Below are positions 34,531 through 43,548 of a DNA stretch of 64,000 nt, piece after piece. The position numbers were made by a program, and so were the translations under genes. The DNA comes from Sphingopyxis panaciterrae (GTDB lineage Bacteria > Pseudomonadota > Alphaproteobacteria > Sphingomonadales > Sphingomonadaceae), in assembly GCF_011762125.1 (NCBI RefSeq), contig NZ_JAASQN010000004.1, positions 1 through 64,000 of the forward strand. The letters are read 5' to 3'. How positions within the stretch are numbered: position 1 is the stretch's first letter; each line of letters begins with the position of its first letter. Below the pieces are notes generated by a model. That model had not been told where the DNA came from and ran no database searches. It worked only from the letters and a program-made list of their open reading frames with translations.

Positions 34531-35781
34531 ATGATTACCGAAATCAATTTCGACGGAATCATCGGTCCGATGCATAATTATGCCGGCCTCAGCCGCGGCA
34601 ATATCGCGTCGGCCAGCAACGCCGGCGACGTGTCGCAGCCGCGCGCCGCGGCGCTGCAGGGCATCGACAAGATGCGCCACAATCTCGCGCTCGGCCTCCC
34701 GCAAGGCTTCTTCGCCCCGCTCCATCGCCCCGACGCGGCATGGCTCGAAACGCTGGCGACAACGCTGGACGATGCCGAGCCGCACCTGCGCGCGCAGGCC
34801 TGGTCGGCGTCGTCGATGTGGGCCGCCAACGCCGCGACCGTGTCGCCCGCCGCCGACAGCGCCGACGGCCGATGCCATCTGACCGTCGCCAACCTCGTCA
34901 CCATGCCGCACCGCAGCCATGAATGGCCGGGCACGCTCGCGCAGCTTCGCCTCGCCTTTGCCCACCCCGCCTTTGCGGTCCACGCGCCCGTCCCCGCGCC
35001 GTTCGGCGACGAAGGCGCGGCGAACCATATGCGGCTCTGCGACGGGCACGGAACGCCGGGGGTCGAGATTTTCGTCTATGGGCTGAGCGGCGGGCGGTTC
35101 CCGGCACGCCAGCATCTCGACGCGTCGAAAGCGATCGCACGCCGGCACCGGCTCGATCCGGCGCGGGCGCTCTTCATCCGCCAGTCCGACACCGCGATTC
35201 AGGGCGGTGCCTTCCACAACGACGTCGTCGCAGTCGCCAACGAGCGCGTGCTGTTCACGCACGAAACCGCGTTCGAGGACCGCGATGCGGCGCACGCGCA
35301 AATTCGCGCCGCCTTCCCCGCGGTCGAGATCGTCGAGGTGCCCGCGAACGCGGTCAGCCTGCCCGATGCGATCAGATCCTATCTGTTCAATGCCCAGCTC
35401 GTCAGCCTGCCGGACGGCGCCGGCATGGGGCTGGTGCTCCCGTCGGAAGCGCGCGAAACGCCCGCGGTCTGGCAATGGCTGGAAGCCCATGTCGCTGGCA
35501 ATGGCCCGATCCGCAAATTGTTCCCCGTCGATGTCCGCCAGTCGATGGCGAATGGCGGCGGCCCCGCTTGCCTTCGCCTGCGCGTCGTCGCCGATCCGGA
35601 TACCGTCGACCCGCGCTTTATGGCTGACGCGGCGAAGCTCGACCGCATCGCTGCGGTGATCGCGGCGCACTGGCCCGAGGCGATTGCCGCAGGCGACCTC
35701 GCTTCGGCGGGCCTCGTCGCCGATGTGCGCCGGGCGCGCGCCGCCTTGCTCGAGGCGTTGGAGCTGAACGAACTGGTTTGA
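34531..35781 (+). CDS. astB: N-succinylarginine dihydrolase
   Basis: This 416-residue enzyme hydrolyses N-succinylarginine to succinylornithine, ammonia and CO2, the second AST step. Family marks are NFDGIIGPMHNYAGLSRGN, SSMWAANAATVSP, GGAFHNDVVAVANE and the C-terminal GGGPACLRLRV holding the catalytic cysteine. It is slightly shorter than the E. coli protein. It begins 1 base after the astA stop and closes the M20-astA-astB operon; a strong inverted repeat follows 39 bases later. Confidence 0.96.
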   Translation: MITEINFDGIIGPMHNYAGLSRGNIASASNAGDVSQPRAAALQGIDKMRHNLALGLPQGFFAPLHRPDAAWLETLATTLDDAEPHLRAQAWSASSMWAANAATVSPAADSADGRCHLTVANLVTMPHRSHEWPGTLAQLRLAFAHPAFAVHAPVPAPFGDEGAANHMRLCDGHGTPGVEIFVYGLSGGRFPARQHLDASKAIARRHRLDPARALFIRQSDTAIQGGAFHNDVVAVANERVLFTHETAFEDRDAAHAQIRAAFPAVEIVEVPANAVSLPDAIRSYLFNAQLVSLPDGAGMGLVLPSEARETPAVWQWLEAHVAGNGPIRKLFPVDVRQSMANGGGPACLRLRVVADPDTVDPRFMADAAKLDRIAAVIAAHWPEAIAAGDLASAGLVADVRRARAALLEALELNELV

Positions 35782-35820
35782 ATGTCGGGAAACGGCGGGT
35801 CGTTGCCGTAACTAAAAAAA

Positions 35821-35898
35821 CGTCGCCCCCGCGAAGGCGGGGGCCGCTGGCAACCTTGCGCTAGGCCGACGGCGGCCCCCGCCTTCGCGGGGGCGACG
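35821..35898. repeat. REP-like perfect inverted repeat, family F
   Basis: Perfect 27-bp arms starting CGTCGCCCCCGCGAAGGCGG flank a 24-base centre. Each arm contains CCCCCGC-GAAG-GCGGGGG, so nested folding is possible. A copy in opposite orientation, with a nearly identical but inverted centre, lies at 55203-55280. It follows astB after an A-rich tract and can act as a terminator. Confidence 0.85.
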
Positions 35899-36055
35899 GT
35901 TTAGCCTGCTTGGGAACGGCGCCCCCCACCCCAAAACGGTCGCTCGCCAACTCCCTATTCCCCCGCTTGTCGGATTAACTTACAGTTTACCATAAGCCCG
36001 AGGCGCCGAATCGCGGATTTTCGCCACTGGCATGGCTCTTGCCTAGGATATGGTG

Positions 36056-36301
36056 ATGCTGAAGAAAATCGGACGCCTGTTCGTCATCAAGACCCGGTTC
36101 GAGGCGTGCCTCATCATTTATGCGCTGGCGCTTGGCGCGATGGCGCGCGGACATGCCTATCTCGATCAGTTCCCGGGCGTCGGCGGGAAACTGCTGATGG
36201 CGGCATGCAGCGGCGCGGTTTTCCTGGCCGGTGCGAAGATCTTCGACTGCCTGCGCTACGAACAAGCCGCCGCCCTGGCACGGCAACAGGGCGCCGAATA
36301 G
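36056..36301 (+). CDS. Small conserved-type membrane protein, function unknown
   Basis: The 81-residue product starts MLKKIGRLFVIKTRFEACLI and has two hydrophobic stretches (CLIIYALALGAMA and LLMAACSGAVFLAGAKIF), so it is probably a small inner-membrane protein with a basic N-terminus. AGGA at 36045-36048 is 7 bases from the ATG at 36056, favouring this start over the ATG at 36050. I recognise no functional family. It lies 37 bases before the depolymerase-like gene on the same strand. Confidence 0.65.
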   Translation: MLKKIGRLFVIKTRFEACLIIYALALGAMARGHAYLDQFPGVGGKLLMAACSGAVFLAGAKIFDCLRYEQAAALARQQGAE

Positions 36302-36338
36302 GTTTCTTCTGTCACCGAAACATGCGAAAGCCCGCTCC

Positions 36339-37109
36339 ATGACGAGGATTAGCGGGCGCCCCGCCATCAGCACCGAACATGTCTATGGCATGACGCTGCG
36401 CGTCGCGCGCTGGCGTGCGGGGGCCGCAGGGACTCCGCTGCTGTTCCTGAACGGCATCGGCGCCGATATCGCCGCCGCGGCGCCCCTGCTCGCCCGGATA
36501 GCCGAGCGCGAGGTGTGGACGCTCGATATGCCGGGCGTCGGCGGTTCGCCCGACGCACTGCTCCCCTATGGCGCATCGACGATGGCCGCGGTGGTCATGG
36601 AGATCGCTGACCGGCTGGGGCACAAGGCGATCGACGTCGCCGGGTTCAGTTGGGGCGGCGCGCTGGCGCAGCAGGTCGCGGTCCAGTTTCCCGGCCGCGT
36701 CCGCCGCCTCGTCCTGATGGCGACGACACCGACGGTGACCGCGCCCGGGATCGGCTGGGCGGCGCTGCTCGACGACGATATGCTCGCGAGCGGGCTGAAA
36801 CTGCCGACCGCGACGCCGCTCGGCCTGGCCTATCAGTCAATGGCGATGGCGGGCTGGACGAGCGCGGCGATGCTGCCGCAGCTCAAGGACGTTCCGGTGC
36901 TGATCCTGATGGGCGAGCGCGACGGCGTCGTTCCTGCATTTCACGGCCAGACGATCGCCGGGCTGATCGACGGTGCGCTGCTGGAGGTGGTGCCCGGGTC
37001 GCACCTCTTCCCCTTCACCCACGCCGCCGCGACGGCGGATCGGATCAACGCGTTTCTGGACCAGCCGGCGTCGGGCCGGTCGCGTCCGGGGCAGCAAGCC
37101 GCCGCCTGA
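36339..37109 (+). CDS. Poly(3-hydroxyalkanoate) depolymerase-like alpha/beta hydrolase
   Basis: This 256-residue alpha/beta hydrolase resembles intracellular PhaZ depolymerases of medium-chain polyhydroxyalkanoates. Matching blocks are LLFLNGIGAD, DMPGVGGS, the nucleophile elbow GFSWGGALAQQ, and SHLFPFTHAA with the catalytic His. It is shorter than Pseudomonas PhaZ by about 25 residues, missing part of the lid. No PHA synthase gene is nearby, so the substrate is inferred only by similarity. Its 3' end overlaps that of the opposite-strand hydrolase gene by 65 nt. Confidence 0.8.
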   Translation: MTRISGRPAISTEHVYGMTLRVARWRAGAAGTPLLFLNGIGADIAAAAPLLARIAEREVWTLDMPGVGGSPDALLPYGASTMAAVVMEIADRLGHKAIDVAGFSWGGALAQQVAVQFPGRVRRLVLMATTPTVTAPGIGWAALLDDDMLASGLKLPTATPLGLAYQSMAMAGWTSAAMLPQLKDVPVLILMGERDGVVPAFHGQTIAGLIDGALLEVVPGSHLFPFTHAAATADRINAFLDQPASGRSRPGQQAAA

Positions 37110-38097
37110 GGAAGTCGGCGATCGCATTCGCGGTCACATCCGGCGCTTCCTCCATCGGCAAATGGCCGACATCGTCGAGCAGCACGACTTCCGATCCCGC
37201 GATGCGTTCGTGGAAACTCTGCGCGGCGCTGGGGTTGATCAGCCGGTCCTGCTTGCCGAACAGGATCAGCGTCGGAACTTTGATGTCGCCGATGCGGTCG
37301 GCCATCGCGGGCTGTCGATCGAGCGTGGCGCGCAGCGACGTTGCCTGGCGATTGCCAGGGAAGCGCAGCAACTGCCAGTAACGGTCGACCATGGCATCAT
37401 CGACGATGTCCTGCCGCTCGACCGAGCCGCGCAAGGATTGTTCCACCAGCGAGCGCGGGGTGATCTGCCCCGCGAGCCAGCGCCCGGCCGGATATTTGAG
37501 AATCCGGAAACCGATGTTGGACGGCGGTGCCTTGTCGCCCTTGCGCGGCGGCATACCCCCGGCGTCGAGCAGCAGCAGCGCGTCAACGCGAGCGGGCTCG
37601 GCCAGCGCATAGCGCCAGGCGACCCAGCCGCCCATGGAATTGCCGCCCAGGGTGAAATGGTCGAGATCGAGCTTTGCTGCGACGACATCCACCGCCGCCA
37701 TCATTCCGTCGGCGCTATAGTCGCGGTCGGGAGTGCCTCCGGTCAGGCCATGGCCAGGCAGGTCGAGCGTGACAATGCGATACCGATCGCCAAGCCGCTG
37801 TACCATCGGTTCCCATGTGTGGAGGCTGCTGTTTGATCCGTGGAGCAGGACGATTGCCGGGGCGTCGCGGCGCCCCTGGTCGCGGTAATGGATCTGTTGT
37901 CCCGCCGGACCCGCGGCGAATTCGGATGCCTCGCCGCCATATTTGGCGATCATTTCGTCGCGATCGGTGTCGGGCGTGCGCAGCATCAGGAAAAGCACGA
38001 GGATCGCGCCAAGGATCGCGAACGGGATCAGCACCCGCTTGCGGCGAAACAAAGGGCGCTGCGGCGGCAGCGGTTCAAATTCGTCCTGATCGATCAT
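37045..38097 (-). CDS. Membrane-anchored alpha/beta hydrolase
   Basis: The 350-residue protein has an N-terminal cytoplasmic tail, one membrane helix (VLIPFAILGAILVLFLML) and a likely periplasmic alpha/beta hydrolase domain. That domain shows IVLLHGSNSS, the elbow GGNSMGGWVAW and a catalytic His in DDVGHLPMEEAP. It probably hydrolyses esters or epoxides. The ATG at 38097 (MIDQDEFEPL) is preferred to a TTG 18 bases upstream. The last 65 nt run through the 3' end of the PhaZ-like gene on the other strand. Confidence 0.85.
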   Translation of the reverse strand: MIDQDEFEPLPPQRPLFRRKRVLIPFAILGAILVLFLMLRTPDTDRDEMIAKYGGEASEFAAGPAGQQIHYRDQGRRDAPAIVLLHGSNSSLHTWEPMVQRLGDRYRIVTLDLPGHGLTGGTPDRDYSADGMMAAVDVVAAKLDLDHFTLGGNSMGGWVAWRYALAEPARVDALLLLDAGGMPPRKGDKAPPSNIGFRILKYPAGRWLAGQITPRSLVEQSLRGSVERQDIVDDAMVDRYWQLLRFPGNRQATSLRATLDRQPAMADRIGDIKVPTLILFGKQDRLINPSAAQSFHERIAGSEVVLLDDVGHLPMEEAPDVTANAIADFLRRRLAAPDATGPTPAGPETR

Positions 38098-38165
38098 CGC
38101 GTCATGGTCCCCCAACGACCCGAAGCGAAACTAGCCCCGCGACATGCGCGCCGTCAATCTACCGC

Positions 38166-39833
38166 CTATTGGTGGATCGAGCGGCGAAAGGTTTCGGGCA
38201 GGAACAACAGTCCAATGATCACCGTGAGCACTGCGACAACGACGGGATACCAGAGGCCATAATATATGTCGCCCGTGGCCGCGACCATCGCGAACGCCGC
38301 CGTCGGCAGGAAGCCGCCGAACCAGCCATTGCCGATATGATAGGGCAGCGACATGGCGGTGTAACGGATGCGGCTGGGGAAGAGTTCGACAAGCAGCGCG
38401 GCGATCGGGCCATAGACCATCGTCACGAGCAACACGAGGTAGAAGAGGATCGCGACGACAAGCGGCTTGTTGATGACGGCGGGGTCTGCCTTGACGGGAT
38501 AGCCCGCGCCGGCCGTCGCCGCCGCGAGTTCGCCGCGAAAGGCTTCGACCGCTCCGGCGCGTTCGCTTTCGGCGAGGCGCCATGGCTCGGGTGCGATCAG
38601 CACGCGTTCGCCGATACGGACATGCGCCGGCCGGCCGGCCGGCCGGTCGCGCACATGGCTCGTATAGCTGACGCCCGCCTTTGCGAGTGCCGATTTGGCG
38701 ATGTCGCAGCCCGTGCTTTCGAACTTGTTCTTGCCCACCGGATCGAATTGGAAGGCGCAGGCGCCGGGATCGGCGGTCACCGAAACGGCGGCGCCCGCCT
38801 GTGCCTTCGCCATCGCGGGGTTTGCGGCGGCGGTCAGCATCTGGAAGGCTGGGAAATAGGTGATCGCGGCGAGCACGCAGCCAGCAAGGATGATCGGCTT
38901 GCGGCCGACCTTGTCGCTGAGCCAGCCGAAGAAGATGAAGAAGGGCGTGCCGAGCGCGAGCGCGATGGCGATCAGGATGTTCGCGGTCGCGCCATCGACC
39001 TTCAGCGTCTTTTCAAGGAAGAAGAGCGCGTAGAACTGCCCCGAATACCAGACGACCGCCTGCCCCGCGACCGCGCCGAACAGCGCGACGATCACCCATT
39101 TGAGGTTTTCCCAGCGTCCGAAGGCCTCGGTCAGCGGCGCCTTCGAGGTCGTTCCCTCCTCCTTCATCTGCTTGAAGACCGGGCTTTCCTCGAGCTGGAG
39201 GCGGATCCACAGCGACACGCCGAGCAGGATGACCGAGATCAGGAAGGGGATGCGCCAGCCCCAGTCGGCGAAGGCGGCTTCGCCGATGATCGAGCGGATC
39301 GCGATGACGACGCCGAGCGCCGCGAACAGCCCGAGCGTCGCGGTGGTCTGGATGAAGCTGGTAAAGAGCCCGCGTTTCCCTTCGGGCGCATGTTCGGCGA
39401 CATAGGTGGCGGCGCCGCCATATTCGCCGCCGAGCGCGAGCCCCTGGACGAGGCGCAGCAGCACGAGAAGGATCGGCGAGGCGACGCCGATCGACGTATA
39501 GCTGGGCAGGACGCCGACGAGGAAGGTCGAGGCGCCCATCAGCCCCATGGTGACGAGAAAGGTGTTCTTGCGTCCGACGAGGTCGCCGATGCGCCCGAAC
39601 ACGAGCGCACCGAAGGGCCTGACAGCAAAGCCCGCCGCGAAGGCGGCGAGCGCGAAAATGAAGCCGGTGGTTTCGTTGACGCCCGAGAAGAATTGCGCCG
39701 AGATGATCGTCGCGAGCAGGCCGTAGAGGTAGAAATCATACCATTCGAACACGGTACCAAGCGACGAGGCCAAGATGACCTTGCGCTCGCTCTGCCGGGT
39801 TCCGGTCGTGCCTGCCGCCGCGTCGGTCGTCAT
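38166..39833 (-). CDS. MHS-type MFS transporter with large periplasmic insert
   Basis: This 555-residue transporter belongs to the metabolite:H+ symporter branch of the MFS. It has the start SSLGTVFEWYDFYLYG, the loop 2-3 motif GRIGDLVGRKN and its repeat GWLSDKVGRKP, and the conserved LALGGEYGGAATYVAE. Residues about 335-455 form a non-membrane insertion after helix 9 that should face the periplasm and holds two cysteines (359, 376). The family normally has about 430-450 residues, so the insert explains the extra length. Substrates of relatives are carboxylates or betaines; none can be assigned here. Confidence 0.88.
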   Translation of the reverse strand: MTTDAAAGTTGTRQSERKVILASSLGTVFEWYDFYLYGLLATIISAQFFSGVNETTGFIFALAAFAAGFAVRPFGALVFGRIGDLVGRKNTFLVTMGLMGASTFLVGVLPSYTSIGVASPILLVLLRLVQGLALGGEYGGAATYVAEHAPEGKRGLFTSFIQTTATLGLFAALGVVIAIRSIIGEAAFADWGWRIPFLISVILLGVSLWIRLQLEESPVFKQMKEEGTTSKAPLTEAFGRWENLKWVIVALFGAVAGQAVVWYSGQFYALFFLEKTLKVDGATANILIAIALALGTPFFIFFGWLSDKVGRKPIILAGCVLAAITYFPAFQMLTAAANPAMAKAQAGAAVSVTADPGACAFQFDPVGKNKFESTGCDIAKSALAKAGVSYTSHVRDRPAGRPAHVRIGERVLIAPEPWRLAESERAGAVEAFRGELAAATAGAGYPVKADPAVINKPLVVAILFYLVLLVTMVYGPIAALLVELFPSRIRYTAMSLPYHIGNGWFGGFLPTAAFAMVAATGDIYYGLWYPVVVAVLTVIIGLLFLPETFRRSIHQ

Positions 39834-39913
39834 CCCTGCCCCTTTTTTAGCCCCTCCCCTGATGAAGAGGAGCGAAGGAGGTCTAACGGGTAAACGGCAA
39901 GCGTCAAATCAGA

Positions 39914-40005
39914 ACCGCTCGCCCTGAGCCTGTCGAAGGGTCGTCCTTCCTTCGCACGATGCCTGAAGGAAAGGACGGTGCTTCGACAAGCTCAGCACGA
40001 GCGGT
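39914..40005. repeat. REP-like inverted repeat, family H
   Basis: Imperfect arms ACCGCTCGCCCTGAGCCTGT and its near complement (ending CAGCACGAGCGGT), with inner CGTCCTTCCTT / AAGGAAAGGACG pairing, form a long interrupted hairpin. It lies between the MHS transporter start and the helicase stop. A related element is at 51256-51375. Confidence 0.75.
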
Positions 40006-40027
40006 AATGAGAGGTTTGTTTAGCGCG

Positions 40028-41407
40028 TCAACCGACGCGCTTCACCACGCCCTTGTGCGCGCCGACGCTTTTGTTGCGCGGGCGGAAGCGGCGCTTGCGC
40101 TGGCCTTCGGCGCCTTCGCCGGCGGCGCCATCACGGCGCGGGCCGCGCTCGCCTTGCGGCTTGCCGCCATTGCGCCCGCGATTCGCTTCCTGGCGCTGGC
40201 GGTTCGGGTCGCGGCCCTGGCTGCCGGTGTCGCGGGGGCCCGCAACCGGCTTGGGCAGGTTGCGCACCATCTCGTTGAAATTCTCGGGCAGCGGCATCGG
40301 TTCGGACTTGGACCGGGTGACGCGCTCGATATCGCGCATGTACGGCCGCTCGTCGGGCGCGATGAAGCTGATCGCCTTGCCCTCGGCGCCGGCGCGCGCG
40401 GTGCGGCCGATGCGGTGGACATATTGTTCGGGCACGTTCGGAATTTCGAAGTTGATGACGTGCGACACGCCCGACACGTCGATCCCGCGCGCGGCGATGT
40501 CGGTCGCGACGAGCAGCTTGATGTCGCCCGAGCGGAAGGCCTGCAGCGCGTGAGTGCGCTGCGACTGGCTCTTGTTGCCATGGATCGCCATCGCCTTGAT
40601 GCCGGCACCCGCGAGGTGACGCACGACGCGGTCGGCGCCATGCTTGGTGCGGGTGAAGATCAGCGCGCGATCGATATCTTCGCTGGCGACGATCGAATGG
40701 AGCAGCGCCTGCTTTTCCTTCTGTTCGACGAAGGTCGCGAACTGGCTGATCTTTTCGACCGTCGTCGCCGCGGGGGTGACCGACACGGTGACCGGATCGT
40801 TGAGGAACTGTTCGGCGAGGTGTGCGATTTCCTTGGGCATCGTCGCCGAGAAGAACAGGTTCTGGCGGCGCGACGGCAACAGCTTGGCGATGCGGCGCAG
40901 CGAGTGGATGAAGCCCATGTCCATCATCTGGTCGGCTTCGTCGAGGACGAAGATTTCGACATCGTCGAGGCGCAGCGCGCGCTGGTCGATCAGGTCGAGC
41001 AGGCGGCCCGGCGTGGCGACGAGGATATCGACGCCGTTCGACAGGTCGCGGATCTGCTTGTTGATCGGAACCCCGCCGAACACCGTCGAAACCGACAGCT
41101 TCGTGAAACGGCCATAATCGCGGCAGCTCTGCGCGATCTGCGCCGCAAGTTCACGCGTCGGCGCGAGGACGAGCATCCGGCAACCGCGCGGGGTCGGCCG
41201 GTGCGGATAGGTCAACAGGTGATGAATCGACGGCAGCGAGAAGCCGGCGGTCTTGCCGGTGCCCGTCTGCGCGATACCGCACAGGTCGCGGCCCTTCATC
41301 AGCGGCGGGATCGCCTGCGTCTGGATCGGGGTCGGGGTGGTATAATCCTTGGCGGCAAGCGCGCGATTGATGTCGGCGTGCAGGCCAAAGTCGTTGAAAG
41401 TCGTCAT
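40028..41407 (-). CDS. DEAD-box ATP-dependent RNA helicase (RhlE-like)
   Basis: This 459-residue helicase has all core motifs: Q motif PTPIQTQAIPPL, motif I AQTGTGKT, PTRELAAQI, motif II DEADQMMD, SATMP, and motif VI HRIGRTARAG. The C-terminal 80 residues are rich in Arg, Gly and Lys (RNGGKPQGERGPRR), as in RhlE-type proteins that assist ribosome assembly and mRNA turnover. The ATG at 41407 opens MTTFNDFGLH, the family start. A 300-base leader with several hairpins lies upstream. Confidence 0.94.
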   Translation of the reverse strand: MTTFNDFGLHADINRALAAKDYTTPTPIQTQAIPPLMKGRDLCGIAQTGTGKTAGFSLPSIHHLLTYPHRPTPRGCRMLVLAPTRELAAQIAQSCRDYGRFTKLSVSTVFGGVPINKQIRDLSNGVDILVATPGRLLDLIDQRALRLDDVEIFVLDEADQMMDMGFIHSLRRIAKLLPSRRQNLFFSATMPKEIAHLAEQFLNDPVTVSVTPAATTVEKISQFATFVEQKEKQALLHSIVASEDIDRALIFTRTKHGADRVVRHLAGAGIKAMAIHGNKSQSQRTHALQAFRSGDIKLLVATDIAARGIDVSGVSHVINFEIPNVPEQYVHRIGRTARAGAEGKAISFIAPDERPYMRDIERVTRSKSEPMPLPENFNEMVRNLPKPVAGPRDTGSQGRDPNRQRQEANRGRNGGKPQGERGPRRDGAAGEGAEGQRKRRFRPRNKSVGAHKGVVKRVG

Positions 41408-41637
41408 AAGATACTCACATAGGGCGACGCGCAGGCGCATCCGTTCGTATCGAACGGACGGCGCACGGCCGCGGGTTCGAAACGACCCGCGTGAAAGGGT
41501 GCCTCTGGGGACAAAGCGCTGGTCCGGCTCGTCCCGCGCCTGATTCGGGCGGGAAAATCACGCTGCCGGTGGTTGCGGCGGGTGATCCCGCCATGCTGCG
41601 CTGCACAATATATGGCACAGTCGCCGTAATTTTGCAA
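41408..41637 (-). promoter_or_regulatory. Structured leader and candidate promoter of the RNA helicase gene
   Basis: This is most of the 309-base gap between the helicase and glpK genes. On the minus strand a -35-like TTGCAA (41632-41637) and -10-like ATATAT (41608-41613) are 18 bases apart, giving a leader of about 190 nt. Four hairpins lie in it: 41577-41592 (6-bp stem), 41532-41554 (6 bp), 41470-41491 (7 bp) and 41440-41458 (8 bp, 3-nt loop). This suggests structure-dependent control, perhaps by the helicase itself. Confidence 0.45.
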
Positions 41638-41716
41638 GCCGGATACGAATGTATGTGTCGCGCGCCTTGTCGGCGCCCCTTTCTTTTTGCATCAAAGGCG
41701 AAAGAGGGAGAGTGCC

Positions 41717-43189
41717 ATGGCCGAGAAGATCATCGTCATCGACGAGGGCACGACATCGACGCGGACGATGCTCTTCGGCGCCGACGGCATTCCGCTCGGC
41801 AGCGCCCAGCGCGAGTTCCGGCAACATTATCCCGGTCCGGGCCTCGTCGAGCATGACGCCGCCGAAATCTGGGACGCCACCCTCGCCTGCACGCGCGAGA
41901 TGATCGCACAGGCGGGCGGCGCCGGCCGGATCGCTGCGATCGGGATCACCAATCAGCGCGAGACCGTGGTGTTCTGGGACCGCACCACCGGCGAACCTCT
42001 CGCGCCCGCGATCGTGTGGCAGGATCGCCGTTCGGCCGCCGATTGCGCCGCGCTGAAGGATGCGGGCCATGAACCGATGGTGCAGGCGAAGAGCGGCCTG
42101 CTGCTCGATCCCTATTTTTCGGGAACCAAGATCGGCTGGGCGCTGAAACACTGGCCGCAGCTTGAGGAAGCCGGCGACCGGCTGGCGGCGGGAACGATCG
42201 AATCCTATCTGACCTACCGGCTGACCGGCGGCATCCACGTCACCGACGCCAGCAATGCATCGCGAACGCTGTTGATGGACATCAATGGTAGCGGCGGATG
42301 GGACAGCGAACTCTGCGACCTGCTCGGCGTCCCGATGCGCTTGCTCCCCGAAATCACCGGCTGTACCACGCGCATCGGCGCGACCGACCCGGCGCTTTTC
42401 GGCGGCGCGATTCCCATCTGCGGCATGGCGGGCGACCAGCAAGCGGCGACGATCGGCCAGGCGTGCCTTTCACCGGGCCAGACCAAGGCGACCTTCGGCA
42501 CCGGCGCCTTCATCCTTTCGGCCAGCGGCACGACGCGGCCGATGTCGGACAATCGCCTGCTTGCCACGGTGCTGGTGCAGGAAGGCGATACCCGCAGCTA
42601 TGCGCTCGAGGGATCGGTGTTCGTCGCGGGCAGTCTGGTCAAATGGCTGCGCGACGGGCTGGGCCTGCTCGCGAGCGCCGGCGAAAGCGAGGGGCTGGCG
42701 CGATCGATCGCCGACAATGGCGGCGTCTACCTTGTCCCTGCCCTCACCGGGCTTGGCGCGCCGCACTGGCGGCCCGACGCGCTTGCCGCGATTTCGGGGC
42801 TGAACTTCGCGACCGGCAAGGCGCATGTCGCACGCGCCGCGCTCGAAGCGCAGGCCTATCAGGCGCACGACCTGAAATCGGCCTTTGCCGCCGATGGGGT
42901 CGATTGGGCGGAACTCCGCATCGATGGCGGCATGGCCGCGAACGACTGGATGGCGCAGGATCTGGCCGACATGCTCGACCTGTCCGTCGAGCGGCCCGAT
43001 TTCGTCGAGAGTACCGCGCTGGGCGCGGCGATGCTCGCCGCGACCGGCGCCGGGCTTTACCCCGACCTCGCCGCTGCAGCCAAGGCGATGCGCGGCACCG
43101 CCACGCGCTTCACGCCCGCGCTCGATGCCGCGAAACGCAAAACGCGCCTTGCCGGGTGGCAAAGCGCGCTTGCTAAAGTCCTGGGCTGA
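41717..43189 (+). CDS. glpK: Glycerol kinase
   Basis: The 490-residue FGGY-family kinase phosphorylates glycerol to glycerol 3-phosphate. Marks are the N-terminal phosphate loop IDEGTTSTRTM (Glu where E. coli has Gln), WDRTTGEPLAPAIVWQDRR, FSGTKIGWAL, the ATP site GTGAFIL and the signature GGVYLVPALTGLGAPHW. A GAGGGAGAG ribosome site precedes the ATG at 41717. No glpF, glpD or glpR gene is adjacent, so it stands as a single gene. Confidence 0.96.
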   Translation: MAEKIIVIDEGTTSTRTMLFGADGIPLGSAQREFRQHYPGPGLVEHDAAEIWDATLACTREMIAQAGGAGRIAAIGITNQRETVVFWDRTTGEPLAPAIVWQDRRSAADCAALKDAGHEPMVQAKSGLLLDPYFSGTKIGWALKHWPQLEEAGDRLAAGTIESYLTYRLTGGIHVTDASNASRTLLMDINGSGGWDSELCDLLGVPMRLLPEITGCTTRIGATDPALFGGAIPICGMAGDQQAATIGQACLSPGQTKATFGTGAFILSASGTTRPMSDNRLLATVLVQEGDTRSYALEGSVFVAGSLVKWLRDGLGLLASAGESEGLARSIADNGGVYLVPALTGLGAPHWRPDALAAISGLNFATGKAHVARAALEAQAYQAHDLKSAFAADGVDWAELRIDGGMAANDWMAQDLADMLDLSVERPDFVESTALGAAMLAATGAGLYPDLAAAAKAMRGTATRFTPALDAAKRKTRLAGWQSALAKVLG

Positions 43190-43200
43190 AGGCCGAGGGC

Positions 43201-43428
43201 TTAACGCTTGAGGGTAAGACCACCGAAGCGCTTGTTGAACTTCGCGACCTGGCCGCCCGCGTCGAGCATACGGCCCGTGCCGCCGGTCCATGCCGGGTGC
43301 GCGGTGGGGTCGATTTCCAGCGTCATCACGTCACCTTCGCTGCCCCAGGTCGAGCGCGTCTGATATTCGGTGCCGTCGGTCATCTTGACCGTGATCATGT
43401 GATAGGCGGGATGAATGTCTTTTTTCAT
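43201..43428 (-). CDS. rpmE: 50S ribosomal protein L31
   Basis: This 75-residue protein starts [20 protein letters not shown] and continues with the HPAWTG block of L31. It has no cysteines, so it is the zinc-free form. It ends 11 bases from the convergent glpK stop and lies downstream of fabZ on the same strand, with a REP-like repeat between. Confidence 0.95.
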   Translation of the reverse strand: MKKDIHPAYHMITVKMTDGTEYQTRSTWGSEGDVMTLEIDPTAHPAWTGGTGRMLDAGGQVAKFNKRFGGLTLKR

Positions 43429-43548
43429 GTCTTGGGCTCCTGTGCCGCTGGTTACCGACCAGCCGCGTGAGTCGATGCGTCCCCGTCAGGGTCCGCGAAG
43501 CGGTGGCCCCTAACGGCGAATGATGGAAAATGCAACACCCCTCGCCTC

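Noticed and set aside
41470..41491. GGGTTCGAAACGACCC, resembling a tRNA T-arm
   Set aside because: No acceptor stem, anticodon arm or CCA-side pairing is found around it; it is one of several hairpins in the helicase leader.
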